Assembly: GCA_009760855.2 (NCBI GenBank)
Contig: WPIO01000042.1
Coordinates: 3,238,501 to 3,302,500 of the forward strand
DNA: 64,000 nucleotides
Origin: Cristatella mucedo
Lineage: Eukaryota > Bryozoa > Phylactolaemata > Cristatellidae
Direction of reading: 5' to 3'
The position numbers were made by a program, and so were the translations under genes. Under the pieces are notes generated by a model. That model did not search any database, was not told the origin of the DNA, and saw only the letters and a program-made list of their open reading frames with translations. Positions within the stretch are counted from its first letter, which is position 1, and each line of letters opens with the position of its first letter. Of this stretch, positions 34,646 to 46,459 are shown in pieces.

Positions 34646-35188
34646 ATTTTCATGTGCTCAAGCCTCAACCGGTATCCGAGGAAGGACTTGCTCTTGTTTT
34701 TATATGCTAGATATTCATTATTTTTAGTATTAAGACCTTACGACTAACAACTGGCTCGGTTAGCTTGCCCCACGGTCCGCCAGGTGCTTCCTTTGTTCCG
34801 TTTCCGCTGTGCTCTAAGCTCTGCTTACAGTTTCTATGAGTACTTGCTGAAAACCACTTGCTGACTACCCCAGAGAACCCGAGAGAGCACCCACCTCTGG
34901 TAGTGCTGTAGGCGACCGTTGGGGGCACACAGCTGCCGCTATTGAGAAGGCAATTTACCTGTCTTACTCTTACTCTGAGAGAGGGCTTTCGTCGCCTCAG
35001 TCAAAGGAAACCGTGACCCTGTTCCCGATCCAAGATACTGACGCCTCCATCATCTTTGGCGACTGTGCCGGCTGGTACCGGTAGGCCTCCCTGTGGCCAC
35101 GCCCCTGCAGCATCCGCGTCCTCGGGCGCTCGTGTGCTTGCCACTCCACCACTCATGTAGCGTGTGGGAGCGTGTGCAGGTCTCTTTC

Positions 35189-35405
<217 letters not shown>

Positions 35406-36458
35406 GCACACCCTTCACATTTGGACGAGGGAGTGCTCTCACATTGGTGGGCACGGTTGGACGGTTGAGCCTGGCGGTGGGCGTGCTAGGTGAAGTGAGA
35501 GCAGTTGCCCCCCCCCCACTCTCACCCAGTGAGGCACACGCCTTTGCTGCACAGCAATTGATTCTCGGTAGAAGCCAAGAAGACGTTAGAAGAAATCTCG
35601 TGGGTAAGCACCTCCATGTCACCGTCGGCCACGTCGTTCGTGTCCTGCCGCCTTAATTCCTTTACAAGCTGCCGCTTTTTTCTTAGAATGACTCACGAGC
35701 AGGCAAGCAGCCTGCGGCCGAGGACGTGGGCGATGCACGGACGTGGGCGCCTCGGCGGCATGGCTGCTGCTGTTGCTGCCAAGTGCAGCTGTTCTATCGC
35801 TTGCCATTGTCGGCACCCGTGTGGGCCTGTGCCCTCAGCAGTACTACTAGTTGGGTCGACAACCTACGTTGCGGGGTAACGACCGAAGAAAAGAGTCTGG
35901 AGATCACATGATTACTTGCAGGGCTGCTCTCCACGAGTGCTGCTCTCCACGAGGCAGAGGGAAAAAAGTGAGCCGCACGCAGACTCTGTAGGGTTCATTG
36001 ACTTGGCATTCTGAAAATCTCCGCAGACTTTGCCTGCACCGACAGGCGTCACAGCAGCCGAGCGTCGGACGAGGAGCTGGCGTGTCCTTCAGCGCCAGTG
36101 GCGCTGGCACTGAAGGGAGGCAGGGAGGAGGCATCGCTGTAGAGTGGGGAGTGCATCGCTGTAGAGGGATGTGCATGTGCCTGGCAGCTGCATCCACAGT
36201 GCAACAGGCGTTTGTGTAGTCGCACACTTTAAAACAGCCGTCTCACTGGTGAACTGCAAGACAGAGGCTACACTGGGCACCGCAAGGGAACTTTTGGAAG
36301 GCAGATCACCTGTCGGGCAAATTGTCCTACAACAGCCACCAGCTACCAGCTGTGATTGCGGTGTTAGCAACCAGATAATAATAATGCTAATAATGATAAT
36401 AATAGAAATAATAGTGATAATAATAGCTAGACATTTGTGTAGCACTTTTGGCAAGGTG

Positions 36459-36461
<3 letters not shown>

Positions 36462-36527
<66 letters not shown>
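36462..36527. repeat. (CT)n tract inside a LINE-A tail
   Basis: Pure CT, 66 bp. In other LINE-A copies this exact place reads aatctctctctaggcacttt on the minus-strand copies, so the tract seems to have grown from that short CT run. Confidence 0.95.
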
Positions 36528-36530
<3 letters not shown>

Positions 36531-37002
36531 CTTTGCATGGGCTGCAAGATAAGCATGCAATATGGTTAGTGCCAGCATGCTCGGCGTCAGCGTTGGTAAG
36601 CTCAGAAAGAACGAAAGGAAAATGAGCACACGCCCAGCAAGTCTTATGAGAAGGTGTAATTATAGCTTCTTTTTAAATGTTGGCAACTCAGAGCCTGTCA
36701 GTCGGGAGTGAGTAAATCTCGGCTCTGTGAGCATACAAACTAAAGGCACTGTCTGCAAAGCATCTGAGGTTGGTTTGAGGCATAACTAAACAAATCGAGT
36801 CACAAGAGCGGATGGTGTGGTGCCTAGCCTGATCGAGAAAGGAAATAGTATTGACAGGTAGGCTGGAGCAAGAGAATGAAGGGACCAGAAAGTGAGTGAC
36901 AAAGCCTGGAAGTTGATAAGCTTCTTTGTTGGGAGCCAGAGCATGTCGGTGAGAAGTGGTGTAATGATGTGGCAACAGTGACGGTGACGTTCACGACAGA
37001 CA

Positions 37003-37152
37003 AGCCTACCCAGTGGCTAAAGTGCTCGCCTGGACCAAAGTTAAGGTATTTGATGACCGACGTTGTGGGCTCGAGCCCCGTGGCACATTCGAAGCATCTA
37101 AATACAGATTAAGTTATGTTAGGGCTCTATAAAAATGAATTATATTTTACTG
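37003..37152 (+). repeat. SINE-1 inserted into LINE-A
   Basis: It has the head with gtggctaaagtgctcgcc, the B box gggctcgagcccc, and the tail acagattaagttatgttagg with an AT end. LINE-A sequence is interrupted on both sides, so this SINE is younger than the LINE copy it sits in. Confidence 0.82.
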
Positions 37153-37737
37153 CACCAACTGCAAGCGCCTTCTTACAAAAGCCGGAATGCCTATGAGTAG
37201 TGAGTAACAGAAGTCGAAAGAGGTTGTCACAAATGCATATACCAACTTAGCTGTGGTATTCCTGCCTAAGGAATTTTTTGCGGGGTTGCATAGCTGAAAG
37301 CACGCAGGCACGCAGGCTGGAAGGCGTGACTAGAAGGCATGACTGGCATGGAGCTAGATGTGGTCGACCAGGAAAAGGTCACTTGGAAAAAGCCGCCCAG
37401 ACTGCCCAGACTCTGTGCATGCCCTGTAGGAAATTTGCTGGTCGAGCCCATTTTGAGGGATATGTGTTGCCATTTCGTAGTACACCTTGATTTGAACATA
37501 GCTGAAAAACCATGCCCGATAGCTTTGCTAGCAGTTTTGCCTGTGGCACCAGCAGCAGCAGCTCCCTTTGTTTATTCGAAAATCCGGCTTAGCCAGGCAC
37601 GTCTGAAATTCTTCCTTTAAAAGAGTGCTCGGCATGTTAACTGCTTAAGTAGAATGGAAATCCACTAAGGAATGCAGCCCTCTGCACTTAATTGGTGAGA
37701 AGATGAAGCTGGCTACTTAACTGGCAACTAGACTAAA

Positions 37738-38460
37738 AAGAATAAAATGGTCAGGGGTGACATGCACAGGGTCAGCATGCAAGTGTGATTAGTGGCAGCA
37801 TGCAATAGTGTCAGCACGCATAAGCACATAAAGGACGAATCACAGGGACCCACTAAATGCTGTGATAAATAGATGCGCTTTTAGTTTCTTTTTAACTGTG
37901 GTCAAGTCTGGAGTGAGCTCCAGGCTTTGGGAGCATACGAACTAAAGGCACGATCTCCAAAGGATTTGAGGTTTGTATGAGGTGTAGGTAAAAAATTATT
38001 CCGAAAAGCGAGTGCTTAGATGCTTTGCCTGGTGGGGCAGTAGATCTCATCGATAGGCTGGAGCCAAATAATGAAGGGACCTAAAAATGAGTAATAAAAA
38101 CCTTGAAGTCGATGCGGTAGCTTGACTGGGAGCCAGCGCACGTCGGCGAGAAGTTGTGTGATATTCTTATAATGTTAGTTTTACGCATAGCAGCAGCAGC
38201 AGCAGGGCTGTGCATCGTAGAAGAAGTAGGGCCGTGGTTATGGGGTCCAGGGGACTAGTAATCGTTTTTAACTGGGTAATGAATGTCAAGATGAAGTCAC
38301 TCGTGGCCTCCTTGAATGCAGACATTGAGGTGCTGAACGGAATTGAGGGAAGGAGTCCTGTGGGGTTGTTATTGAGGGACAGAAGTCCAGAAGGGATGCT
38401 ACTACTGCTACTACCTCAGGGATGGACTGTCTGATCCTGTCTATCTCGCTGACAAAGAAG
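37738..38460 (-). mobile_element. LINE-A copy interrupted by a nested LINE-A
   Basis: Antisense 3'UTR, RT C-terminus, then (after an internal deletion near 38160) the RT N-terminal segment up to gacaaagaag at 38460. The element resumes at 38856 (aagaagctagagaagcgatc). Confidence 0.88.
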
Positions 38461-38855
38461 CCTCAAATCCTTTGGAGACGGTGCATTTAGCTCGCATGCT
38501 CCCACAGCCTGGAACTCCCTCCCGACCTGCGTCAGAACATCCCCTGACTTGACCACATTTAAAAGAAACTTAAAAACATACCTATTTAGGACAGCATTTA
38601 GTGGGTCCATGTGATTCGTCCTCGATGTGCTTATGCGTGCTGACACTGTTCATGCTGCCACTAACCACATTTGCATGCTGACCCAGTGCATGTAACCCCT
38701 AACCATGTTATTCATTTTGTTTGTTTTTCAAGCATGATTTTACTTACTATTCTATTGCGTATCACTTTGCAGCAAATGTAAAGCGCCTAGACAGAGATTA
38801 AGTTCTCTGAGGGCGCTTTATCAAGTGCAATATTATTATTATTATTATTATTATT
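38461..38855 (+). mobile_element. LINE-A 3' fragment nested in another LINE-A
   Basis: It starts at cctcaaatcctttggagacg, encodes SFGDGAFSSHAPTAWNSLP-like and FKRNLKTYLF segments, then the 3'UTR, the best-preserved hairpin (38780-38819) and an ATT tail. AAGAAG occurs on both sides (38455-38460 and 38856-38861): a target-site duplication. Confidence 0.9.
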
Positions 38856-39125
38856 AAGAAGCTAGAGAAGCGATCGGCTAGATCATCAGGGATCAGCCAT
38901 AAGGATCACTAGGTAATGAACTAACCTGGGAGCTTCTTAAAAATGTTGTCAAGTCTTGAGATGTCCCGTCAGTTGGGAGTGACTTCCGGGCTTTGGGAAC
39001 ATGGGAACTAAAGGCAGGGTCTCCAAAAGATGTGAGGTTGGATAGAGGCCCAGATAAACGAATTGAGTCAAAAGAACAGGTGGCACGATGCCTAGCCTGG
39101 TTGGGAAGTAGTTTGAATAAGTATG
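38856..39125 (-). mobile_element. Continuation of the interrupted LINE-A, then another 3' piece
   Basis: 38856-38935 continues the antisense RT N-terminus (gatcggctagatcatcagg). At about 38936 it switches to antisense RT C-terminal sequence (gttgggagtgacttccgggc). Either an internal deletion or a second fragment. Confidence 0.7.
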
Positions 39126-39129
39126 CATT

Positions 39130-40860
39130 CGCTCTCTACGCATTCCGAAACTGCTTTATGTGCATTACATTTGCTTCTGCTCTGCTATCTCGACATCTGT
39201 GCATTGCCAGCCTCTTGACGTATGTGCCTCTAGACGTGAGTCACTCAGTGATCGATTTAAACCCGACCCGGAAGTTTCCGGATACAGCGACTGCAGCCTC
39301 GAGAACTCTATGAGAGCACAGAAGAGCTGCAGAGAGGGCCTCCGGCAGCTATGCCTGACCGTCTATCTTGCCATATATAGGCCTTACTCTTTGTCGGCTG
39401 GTTTGCTCTTTGTTTGAACTGTCATATGGGCCGAAGACATTAGGCGACCTTTTCCTTGAAGCTGAGCTCAGCTTGCCTGCCATCGGTGAACGTGCACAAA
39501 ATATTATTAAGTATTCATTGAAATGCCTTGGACAAGTATTCGCGTTAACCCAAAAAATAAAATAAACTCATTAAATTAAGGCTTGTGTGCAAATGCTTGC
39601 TACCTGCTGGCCACCAGCAGAGAATATTGTGTAAGCTCTGCTACCGAGGCCGATAGGACTGCTCTCATTTGTATCCAGTGCTCCAAAACCTTAAACTACA
39701 AAACTTTGAAATTCTAGAAGGTCACGCGACTGAATTTCAAAGGGTGGCCATGGCATACAAGCAGCTTGATCTCTCTGCACTATGACCTTCTTTGCAGTCG
39801 TCCAACGTGACGACTGGTACCAGCTGAGTTAGCTTATTGCAAAGCTGCCAGAGTGAGGTGACCACCCCGAAGTCGTGCTTTGCCTGCCTTTGGTAAGCTT
39901 AGGACACTCATAAATAGAATATGACCGTGATGCTTCATAGGGGCTTACTATGTATATAATATAAATTTAAAGTAATGTAAATAATATATAATATAAATAA
40001 AAATGTAAAGATCGTCAGCACGTCTGTATGTCAAGCAAATCGATGCTTATTTTATACTTGGCACTGACGAATAATTCTCATAGAACTAGATTTATGTTCC
40101 TTTTATAAGAGAATTATTGAACATAATTTTGAACTGTATTTTTCTTTTTCTTCATTTACAGACTTTGCTTCATTTTAATTAAGTACTCTAAGCTTTCCAG
40201 GCAGTGGGGTGGACTCAGCAGCTAGACGGTCAGGCCGCCTTCTGAAGCAAAGTTGGATTTGTCAGTGATTTTTCACAAGTGCAAGCTAATTTCCATATAA
40301 AAACTGTGGTTTCTGCCTGCCTTTGTCGACCGGCAAGTTTTCACAGCAATGAATTGGGAACAAAAGGAAGCAAGTCAAGAAGAATATAAGCATTCGTATC
40401 GCAGATATAAGCAAGAAAAAACAAGCACCAAAGGCAGTCGCTCAGTTACACAGTGCCGAAACTCAACAGAAGCGTCGCATATGACGAACTTAACAACAGT
40501 AAGAGACTGAAGAAAGAGCCCCGGAGGGAGCTACGTCCAATCAAAACTCGGCAAACGACTTACTTATGACGTCAAAAACAGAAAGAGACTGAAGTTAATG
40601 TTCGAGCACTGGACGATGCAGGACACAATATAGAGTCCATGCCCAAAAGTACCCGAGCTCATCAGCTAGGATGGGCTACCACTAGCTCAGGGGACACTCC
40701 GGCCTGCAGCCAGCGTAATTCAACACTGAAATTTTCGTGTTTTTTCTTGCGGATAACTTGGTTCATTATCGACAAGATTATGATCAGCTCCAAAGAAAAT
40801 TGTTCTGGCTGCAGAGCTTGTTAGTGAAAAGAGAGGCTAAGTTTGCTCGCTAGGAGGTTT
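39130..40860. other. Intergenic, AT-rich in part, nothing recognised
   Basis: 39950-40150 is strongly AT-rich. No exon, repeat family or RNA gene could be supported. Confidence 0.5.
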
Positions 40861-40879
40861 ATGCTTGAGCAGCAATTAG

Positions 40880-41120
40880 TTGCCTGCTGCTGCTGCCCAC
40901 TACTGTTGTCTGCTGCTGTAGCTTGCTGCTGCCTGCTGCTGCCTAAAGTCGCCTGCTGCTGCTTGATTACACTTGCTGCTGTCTGCTGCTGTCTACTGCT
41001 GCTGCCTGCTGTTTTATCCGGCTGCAGTAGGCAGCAGCAGCAGCGGCCCGCTGTAGCCTCCTGCGGCTTGCTGATGCTTACTGCATTTGCTGCTGGTGCT
41101 GCTGGTGCTGCTGATGCCGG
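40880..41120. repeat. Interrupted CTG-rich tract
   Basis: About 240 bp dominated by CTG, GCTGCCTGCTG and TGTCTGCTG variants. Open on both strands as Leu/Cys-rich or Gln/Ala-rich frames without other protein features. Read as an imperfect trinucleotide array, not a gene. Confidence 0.75.
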
Positions 41121-42743
41121 TGGTGCAACTGCAGATGCTACATGTGGCAAGCTGGTCATCAACAAAAGAGTAGCAAGCCACGTTTGCTAGATAGCAACAC
41201 TAGGGGATGTCATTGATGCGTTGCCTGTTGGATGTGGCGCTTGCTTAGATGGCTTCGCGAAAGTGCACTGTGTTTTGCAAGAGTGCTGCTGATGCTGCTG
41301 TTGCTACAGCACTCTGATGCATTGCAATGCTAGACGAGCATGCTTTATCAGTAGCCAGAAGACAAACAGCCAAGCCCTTAGCATTGACCATCCTGGCTGG
41401 GTCTGCTGGTGGTTTCCTGATAAAGAGTAGCTCCCAATTTTGGGAAGCGAAGGTCATCCACCACTCCAAGCTAGCCATGTGTCCACAGCCCACTCTAGCG
41501 AGATAAAGGTCTTCTGCTGCCTCACCCTGGTGTCGTGAAGTTCACCCACCGGGCCACCCAGCAATGCCCAGGTCATCCACCATCCTGCCCTAGTGAAGCA
41601 AAGTTCATGAGCCCCACTCTCTCCTTATTGCTGGCAGGAATAGTTTCCTTAGGCACCATGCTATCTGTTGCCGGATGACTCAATGAATGAGGGCACGGAG
41701 GGCACAGCAGAGCTTGAAGACCATGACAGTGGCTTCATTTATAACTCACACGCACTGTGCAGTGCAGTTTCGCTTATATCCGTCGGGCTGATATCTCTGA
41801 GCTGCCAATCCTCCTCTTCCTACTGTCTCTCATCATTCATCTTGGCTCCGCTGGTGAACTGACATGCTTTGTCGTGACACGCTTTGTCGTTCAGAGCAGA
41901 CACAGAAGGGTGAGTGTGCTAGCCTTGCGGCGGCAGTCACCTGCATCCTTCTTGCCTTCTTGTGCCACGTTTACATGCACGCGCGCACACGCACACACAT
42001 GCACGCACATGCACACGCACACAAACACACACACACGAACGCAAACCGTGCTCGAGGTCAGAGCTCAGCCACTTGGAATAGGCACTCAAGTAGTGCTACA
42101 AGCCTCTGTGCTTGCTTGCTTGCTTACACGAATGCCTCCACTTTAACCACCCGCAGTCGATGCTAAGCATTGCCACCTCTTCTGACCCATCCACCCCTCG
42201 GCCACAGCTTTTGCTTCGATCAGCGTCACAGCCAGCGCACCACCAGCTGAGCTCGGGAGCTACGGTTGCCGGGTGAGCGCACTCGACAATGCAATGTGCA
42301 GTCACTCGAACACGGGTCACCTTAGCCTGAGCCATGGCTAGACAGACAGGAATGATTGGGCTGTATTTCGTTAGAGCAGATTGGTCCGCTTGCTTGCTTG
42401 CTTGCTTGCTTGCCCACCAAGTGCCAGTGAACCCAAGCCCAAGTTCCTGCTCCCTGTAAAGGCCGAGAGCCTGCCTCTTATCAGCTCAGACGGCTATCAC
42501 TGCTGACAGCTTGTCTTTAGTCAGCTGTCAGTCTGTCCGTGGCCAGAAGGTCAGTGTAAGATTCGGGTTATGGCTTCTCACGCTGCCGTCCTGTCCCACA
42601 GCAGGCATGGGAAGCATGCTGCCTAGGCTGCTCATGCAAAGCGAGGCACGGCAGACATAGCAGAGCCAGGGCCGCAAGGCAACCACACCTGCCTGGTAGA
42701 ATGGCAGCAGTAAGATGGCAGTGCCATCGGTCAGATACTCAGC

Positions 42744-42747
<4 letters not shown>
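41121..42747. other. Intergenic, nothing recognised
   Basis: Contains a CA-rich patch (41978-42035) and a (CTTG)n run (42389-42412). The frame at 41245-41493 (minus) is open but not identifiable. Confidence 0.45.

Positions 42748-42814
<67 letters not shown>
42748..42814. repeat. (GA)n microsatellite
   Basis: GA run with one ATAG interruption, followed by TATT and TA runs up to 42992. Confidence 0.95.
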
Positions 42815-42818
<4 letters not shown>

Positions 42819-42849
42819 GGCCTGTGAGAGAGATACATAAGAATGTGTG

Positions 42850-42961
42850 TATATATATATATATTTATTTATTTATTTATTTATTTATTTATAGATAAAT
42901 AAATAGGCAGATATATGAATGCAGATACATATATATGAATCCATAGAACAATCTATACATG

Positions 42962-42992
<31 letters not shown>
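42850..42992. repeat. (TA)n / (TTTA)n cluster
   Basis: TA run, then about seven TTTA units, then a second TA run at 42963-42992. Confidence 0.93.
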
Positions 42993-42995
<3 letters not shown>

Positions 42996-43340
42996 ATGAA
43001 TGCAGATATGGAGAGTTACGATCGCCCACAGCCTAGAAACAGTAGGGTGCTCTGCTAGGCATGCGGCCATCGCAGCCTACCTGGGTATGTGCGCCCTCAC
43101 CTGCAGCAGCAGCAGACGACACCGGGAAAACTGCCGGAGACGAGCCAAAAGCTTCTATGCAGCTCTCTCGTGAAACAATGCAAAGCACCATGCCGAAGTG
43201 ACAGGGGGCGCAAGTGCGCAGGCAAGCGTGCACGGCACACTTGGACCGGCTGACACAGATGCAGAGCCGAGCGATCGTGCGATCAAGCGCTCTTGTGCAA
43301 GCTCCAGCAGCAGCCTCTCGTCGGGTGGCAGGGAATCCTG

Positions 43341-43623
43341 TCACGGAGCACATTCATCATTGCACATTGTGAGGGCCTTCTGTGCAGAGAATGCCTTCTT
43401 CCACTGGCCTGGCTGTGCCTGGCAAGCGCTGGAGCTGAAGTTCGCTGAAGAACCTTGTCGTTCGCCTTTTGCAAGCATTTGCAGCTCCAGCAGCTGTGCG
43501 AAGTATGCAGGGATTAAGTCTCCCACACAACCGAACTTGCACGTGTGTTCGGCAATGGTGTTCGACCTGGCAGCCAGCTGGCTGAGATTGGTGAAAATGT
43601 TGCTGCCGAACATGACTAACAAG
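43341..43623 (-). CDS. Candidate exon of an unrecognised protein
   Basis: On the minus strand a textbook acceptor (cttctgctaccgcag) is followed by C, then an open frame: LLVMFGSNIFTNLSQLAARS, NTIAEHTCKFGCVGDLIPAY, FAQLLELQMLAKGE and onward, ending MCNDECAP and TGA at 43341. The composition is protein-like rather than low-complexity. I do not recognise the family. It could be a terminal exon. A plus-strand frame is also open over it, so the strand choice rests on the acceptor and on composition. No partner exon was tied to it. Confidence 0.45.
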
Positions 43624-43817
43624 CTGCGGTAGCAGAAGCAGGGCATGAGAGGGGCAGTGCGCAGGCAGACAAGCAATGATCGACGTCTGCAAACCAAGGG
43701 AGCACATTGACAACTGCCCCGTGCGAACAGAGCACTTGGCTTGGCAGCAGTGAGCTATCCAACATGAGCGATTTGCAACAAATAAATACAATGTCGCACA
43801 CGGATTTTGCTGTGATA

Positions 43818-43840
43818 TACATATACATATACACATATAC

Positions 43841-43895
<55 letters not shown>
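43818..43895. repeat. (TA)n microsatellite
   Basis: ATATAC and TA runs with two breaks. Confidence 0.95.
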
Positions 43896-43897
<2 letters not shown>

Positions 43898-44145
43898 CAT
43901 GTACAGTGTATAGTGTTTCCCGAAGCTTTCGTGAGAGTGAAAGCCCAATTGGGATTGAGTTTTTCCCATGATTATTGCGAAAAGTATTCAATGAAACTTG
44001 GTTTGTCGAAAATTCGCACGGCCGACGCTGGGCTTGCCATTGAGGGCCGCATCGAAGTTACAATCACGCCAAGCGAAACGGCAGCTGCTCGATCTGACGT
44101 GCATGCTCGAGTACCGACAGTTTGCTGCTGCTACACTGCAACGTC

Positions 44146-44175
44146 TTATTCATTCATTCATTCATTCATTCATTC
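44146..44175. repeat. (CATT)n run
   Basis: Six to seven CATT units. Confidence 0.9.
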
Positions 44176-44771
44176 GTACAGAATAGAGAGTCGTTTGCAA
44201 ACGTGGGGTGCATGAAAGTCTGAATTGGTCATGTTAGCAGGGGTACTTTCGTGGAGTGGCCACCTGTACTTTTAACCTCACGTGTCTGCCGACGTTTATC
44301 GAAAGATTCGTCTAGCCTATCAGACAGGTCGCCACCATCGCCGAGACTGGTTCGAGCAGCCCATTCGATCGGGACCCTAAGGGTGTCTCCTCAGCCGCCG
44401 ACCCCCCCCCCCTCCATGGCCTGTTTCATGAGTCGGCGGTTTCGTGGTTCAAATAGGACAGATGTTGATGCTAGCTAGCTAGATGTACAGCCCATACGCC
44501 AGTCCCTACCGATCTATCAGACCGGCAAATCTTCTCCCTCGGCACTGGCTGCCCCTGACTGTTGTGCGAAGCAGCTAATCACGTTCTTGGCTTCCTCTAG
44601 CCGGTCTTTTTTGCTGTCTGGGTGGCTACAAATACTAGCCGGCCCAAAGGCCCACCGACTCCACTCTGGTTGGCCACTGGTGGACTAATCGCACGAGATT
44701 GAAAACTTGGAGGCAGCCAGCCGAGGGCTATCTAGGAGGCCAGTTTGCCACATGCAGCTCAAACAGAGAAA

Positions 44772-44889
<118 letters not shown>

Positions 44890-45159
44890 CAGTCAGTTCT
44901 CCCTCCGCCCCCGACTTACGATGGTTCGACTTACGAAAATTTGGAGATGCGAACTTGGCCACAGCCCACTGTCACGAAAAGATCGGAAATCAAAATTTAT
45001 CCGCGAAAATTTTCATAAACCACGTTCGGTCAGTAGTTTGACAAAGCTGCAAACAGTACGAAGGAAACTACGTCCGGCAGCTATGCATTGTGGGTACTGA
45101 GGGCTATCAGATACCACTCTCGACTTACGCTGTCCAAAGCTATTTTTTAGATTCAGGGG

Positions 45160-45310
45160 GCCAACAATATATGTATGTATGTATGTGTTTGTGTTGTGTG
45201 TGTGTGTGTGTGGTGTGTGTGCGCGTGCGTGCGAGCGCGTATGTGTTCACTCCAGCTAATTTGTGTTTGTGTGTGTAAAAAGATAAAGAGAGAGAGAGAG
45301 AGAGACTTGA
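45160..45310. repeat. (GT)n and (GA)n patches
   Basis: TATG/GT-rich stretch at 45170-45235 and GA run at 45287-45305. Confidence 0.85.
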
Positions 45311-45349
45311 CGATGGCAAACGACCATCTCTGGCTAACATAGCAAACCT

Positions 45350-45845
45350 GCTCACAATAGCAAACTCTCTCCCTGGGGGGTGACGGCTCGGCGACAGGCG
45401 CCAAGGGCTCCGGGAGGAAGGCTCCAGCGAAGAATGAGCTCTGGGAGAAAGTAAGCCAGACCGCAGAGAGGAGACCGATTAAACACTGCGGTCTGATTAT
45501 GATGCCGGCGTCGCAGGGCCAGGGCCACGCGGTGTATGCACACTCGGGTCTCAATGGCCTCGAGCACAATGGCGGCTTTCTTGCAGCAGGCCTGTGGTTC
45601 CAGACCGTGGTCGTCGCTGGCCAAATAGCCGAGCCGGTGGTCGCCCTGGGCGCTTTCCCTCGTTGGAATCTTCTCCTCCCGAGTAAACCGATATCAGCCA
45701 CTCGTCCGTCCGCCTCCGCCCGACCAGCCACTGCCGCAGCCGCCTGCAGGCTCTTGTTCTCATCCGGTCCGGCGATGCACGCTCTGGGCCCTTCTGCACA
45801 TTGTTTGCGCTTCGGGCTGTCTTTGTTCATTAGATCAAATTAGAA
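45350..45845. other. GC-rich block open on both strands
   Basis: A minus frame reads GDHRLGYLASDDHGLEPQAC, then KKAAIVLEAIETRVCIHRVA, which looks protein-like. A plus frame (45499-45843) is equally open. There is no good donor, so I cannot decide whether an exon is present. Confidence 0.3.
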
Positions 45846-46391
45846 GAGGACCTCGGCAGCACGCAAGGACACTCAAGGCAAGGCCTTTTCATTGACAAGA
45901 GCAGTGCGAACAGAAGGACTCGGCCGAGAAGACCGAGAGGAGAAATGTAAAAACCCTCTTACCAATAGCCGACACGAGGCATTCATTTGGCCTGCATGTC
46001 CTTGTGCATAACACCGGTAGGTTGGGACGCTCGCTCGTGCCCACTGCCTCGTGTTCGAGCTCTTCACTCCTCTCGTTCTTTGACTTCGTGCACTGAGCCT
46101 GCGCACGAGCTCGTGTGCCACTGTGCATGCGTGTACCCGTGTGTTTGTGGGTGTGCACGTGTGCGCTTGCATGCACACGTGCTAGTGCAAAAGGGTTCTC
46201 TCTCGTCCTACTTTATTACAAGCCAAGGGAAGCTTTCCTCAGCTCCCGCAAGGATGCTACTGACCACTGATTGATTATATCGATACCGATTGACATGCCT
46301 ACTGACCACCGACTAGTGATCCATGACCGGCAGGATCTCTCCATTATTTTCTGCCACATTGTTCTTTTTTCTCTACTTCCCTCTACCTGCT

Positions 46392-46395
<4 letters not shown>

Positions 46396-46439
<44 letters not shown>

Positions 46440-46455
46440 CTCTCTCTCTGTCTCT
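46396..46455. repeat. (CT)n microsatellite
   Basis: CT run with TTTC interruptions. Confidence 0.93.
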
Positions 46456-46459
46456 AACT

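Larger units (their letters stand above)
36370..37275 (-). mobile_element. LINE-A copy split by a SINE-1 and carrying a (CT)n tract
   Basis: From the degenerate AAT tail at 36370 it runs through agcacttttgg, a 66-bp (CT)n tract, gcactttgcatgggctgcaa, the 3'UTR and the RT C-terminal segment to gttcacgacagacaagccta (about 37005). The next LINE-A sequence (ctgcaccaactgcaa...) resumes after a SINE-1 at about 37150 and ends near 37275. Confidence 0.85.

Noticed and set aside
34707-34928. A conserved small protein because the same frame occurs at 8457-8708
   Set aside because: The identity comes from the recent inverted duplication, not from selection on a protein.
43330-43345. In-frame TGA with open frame beyond it, possible selenocysteine codon
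   Set aside because: No SECIS-like element was identified, and the frame after the stop is ordinary GC-rich sequence. A normal stop is the simpler reading.
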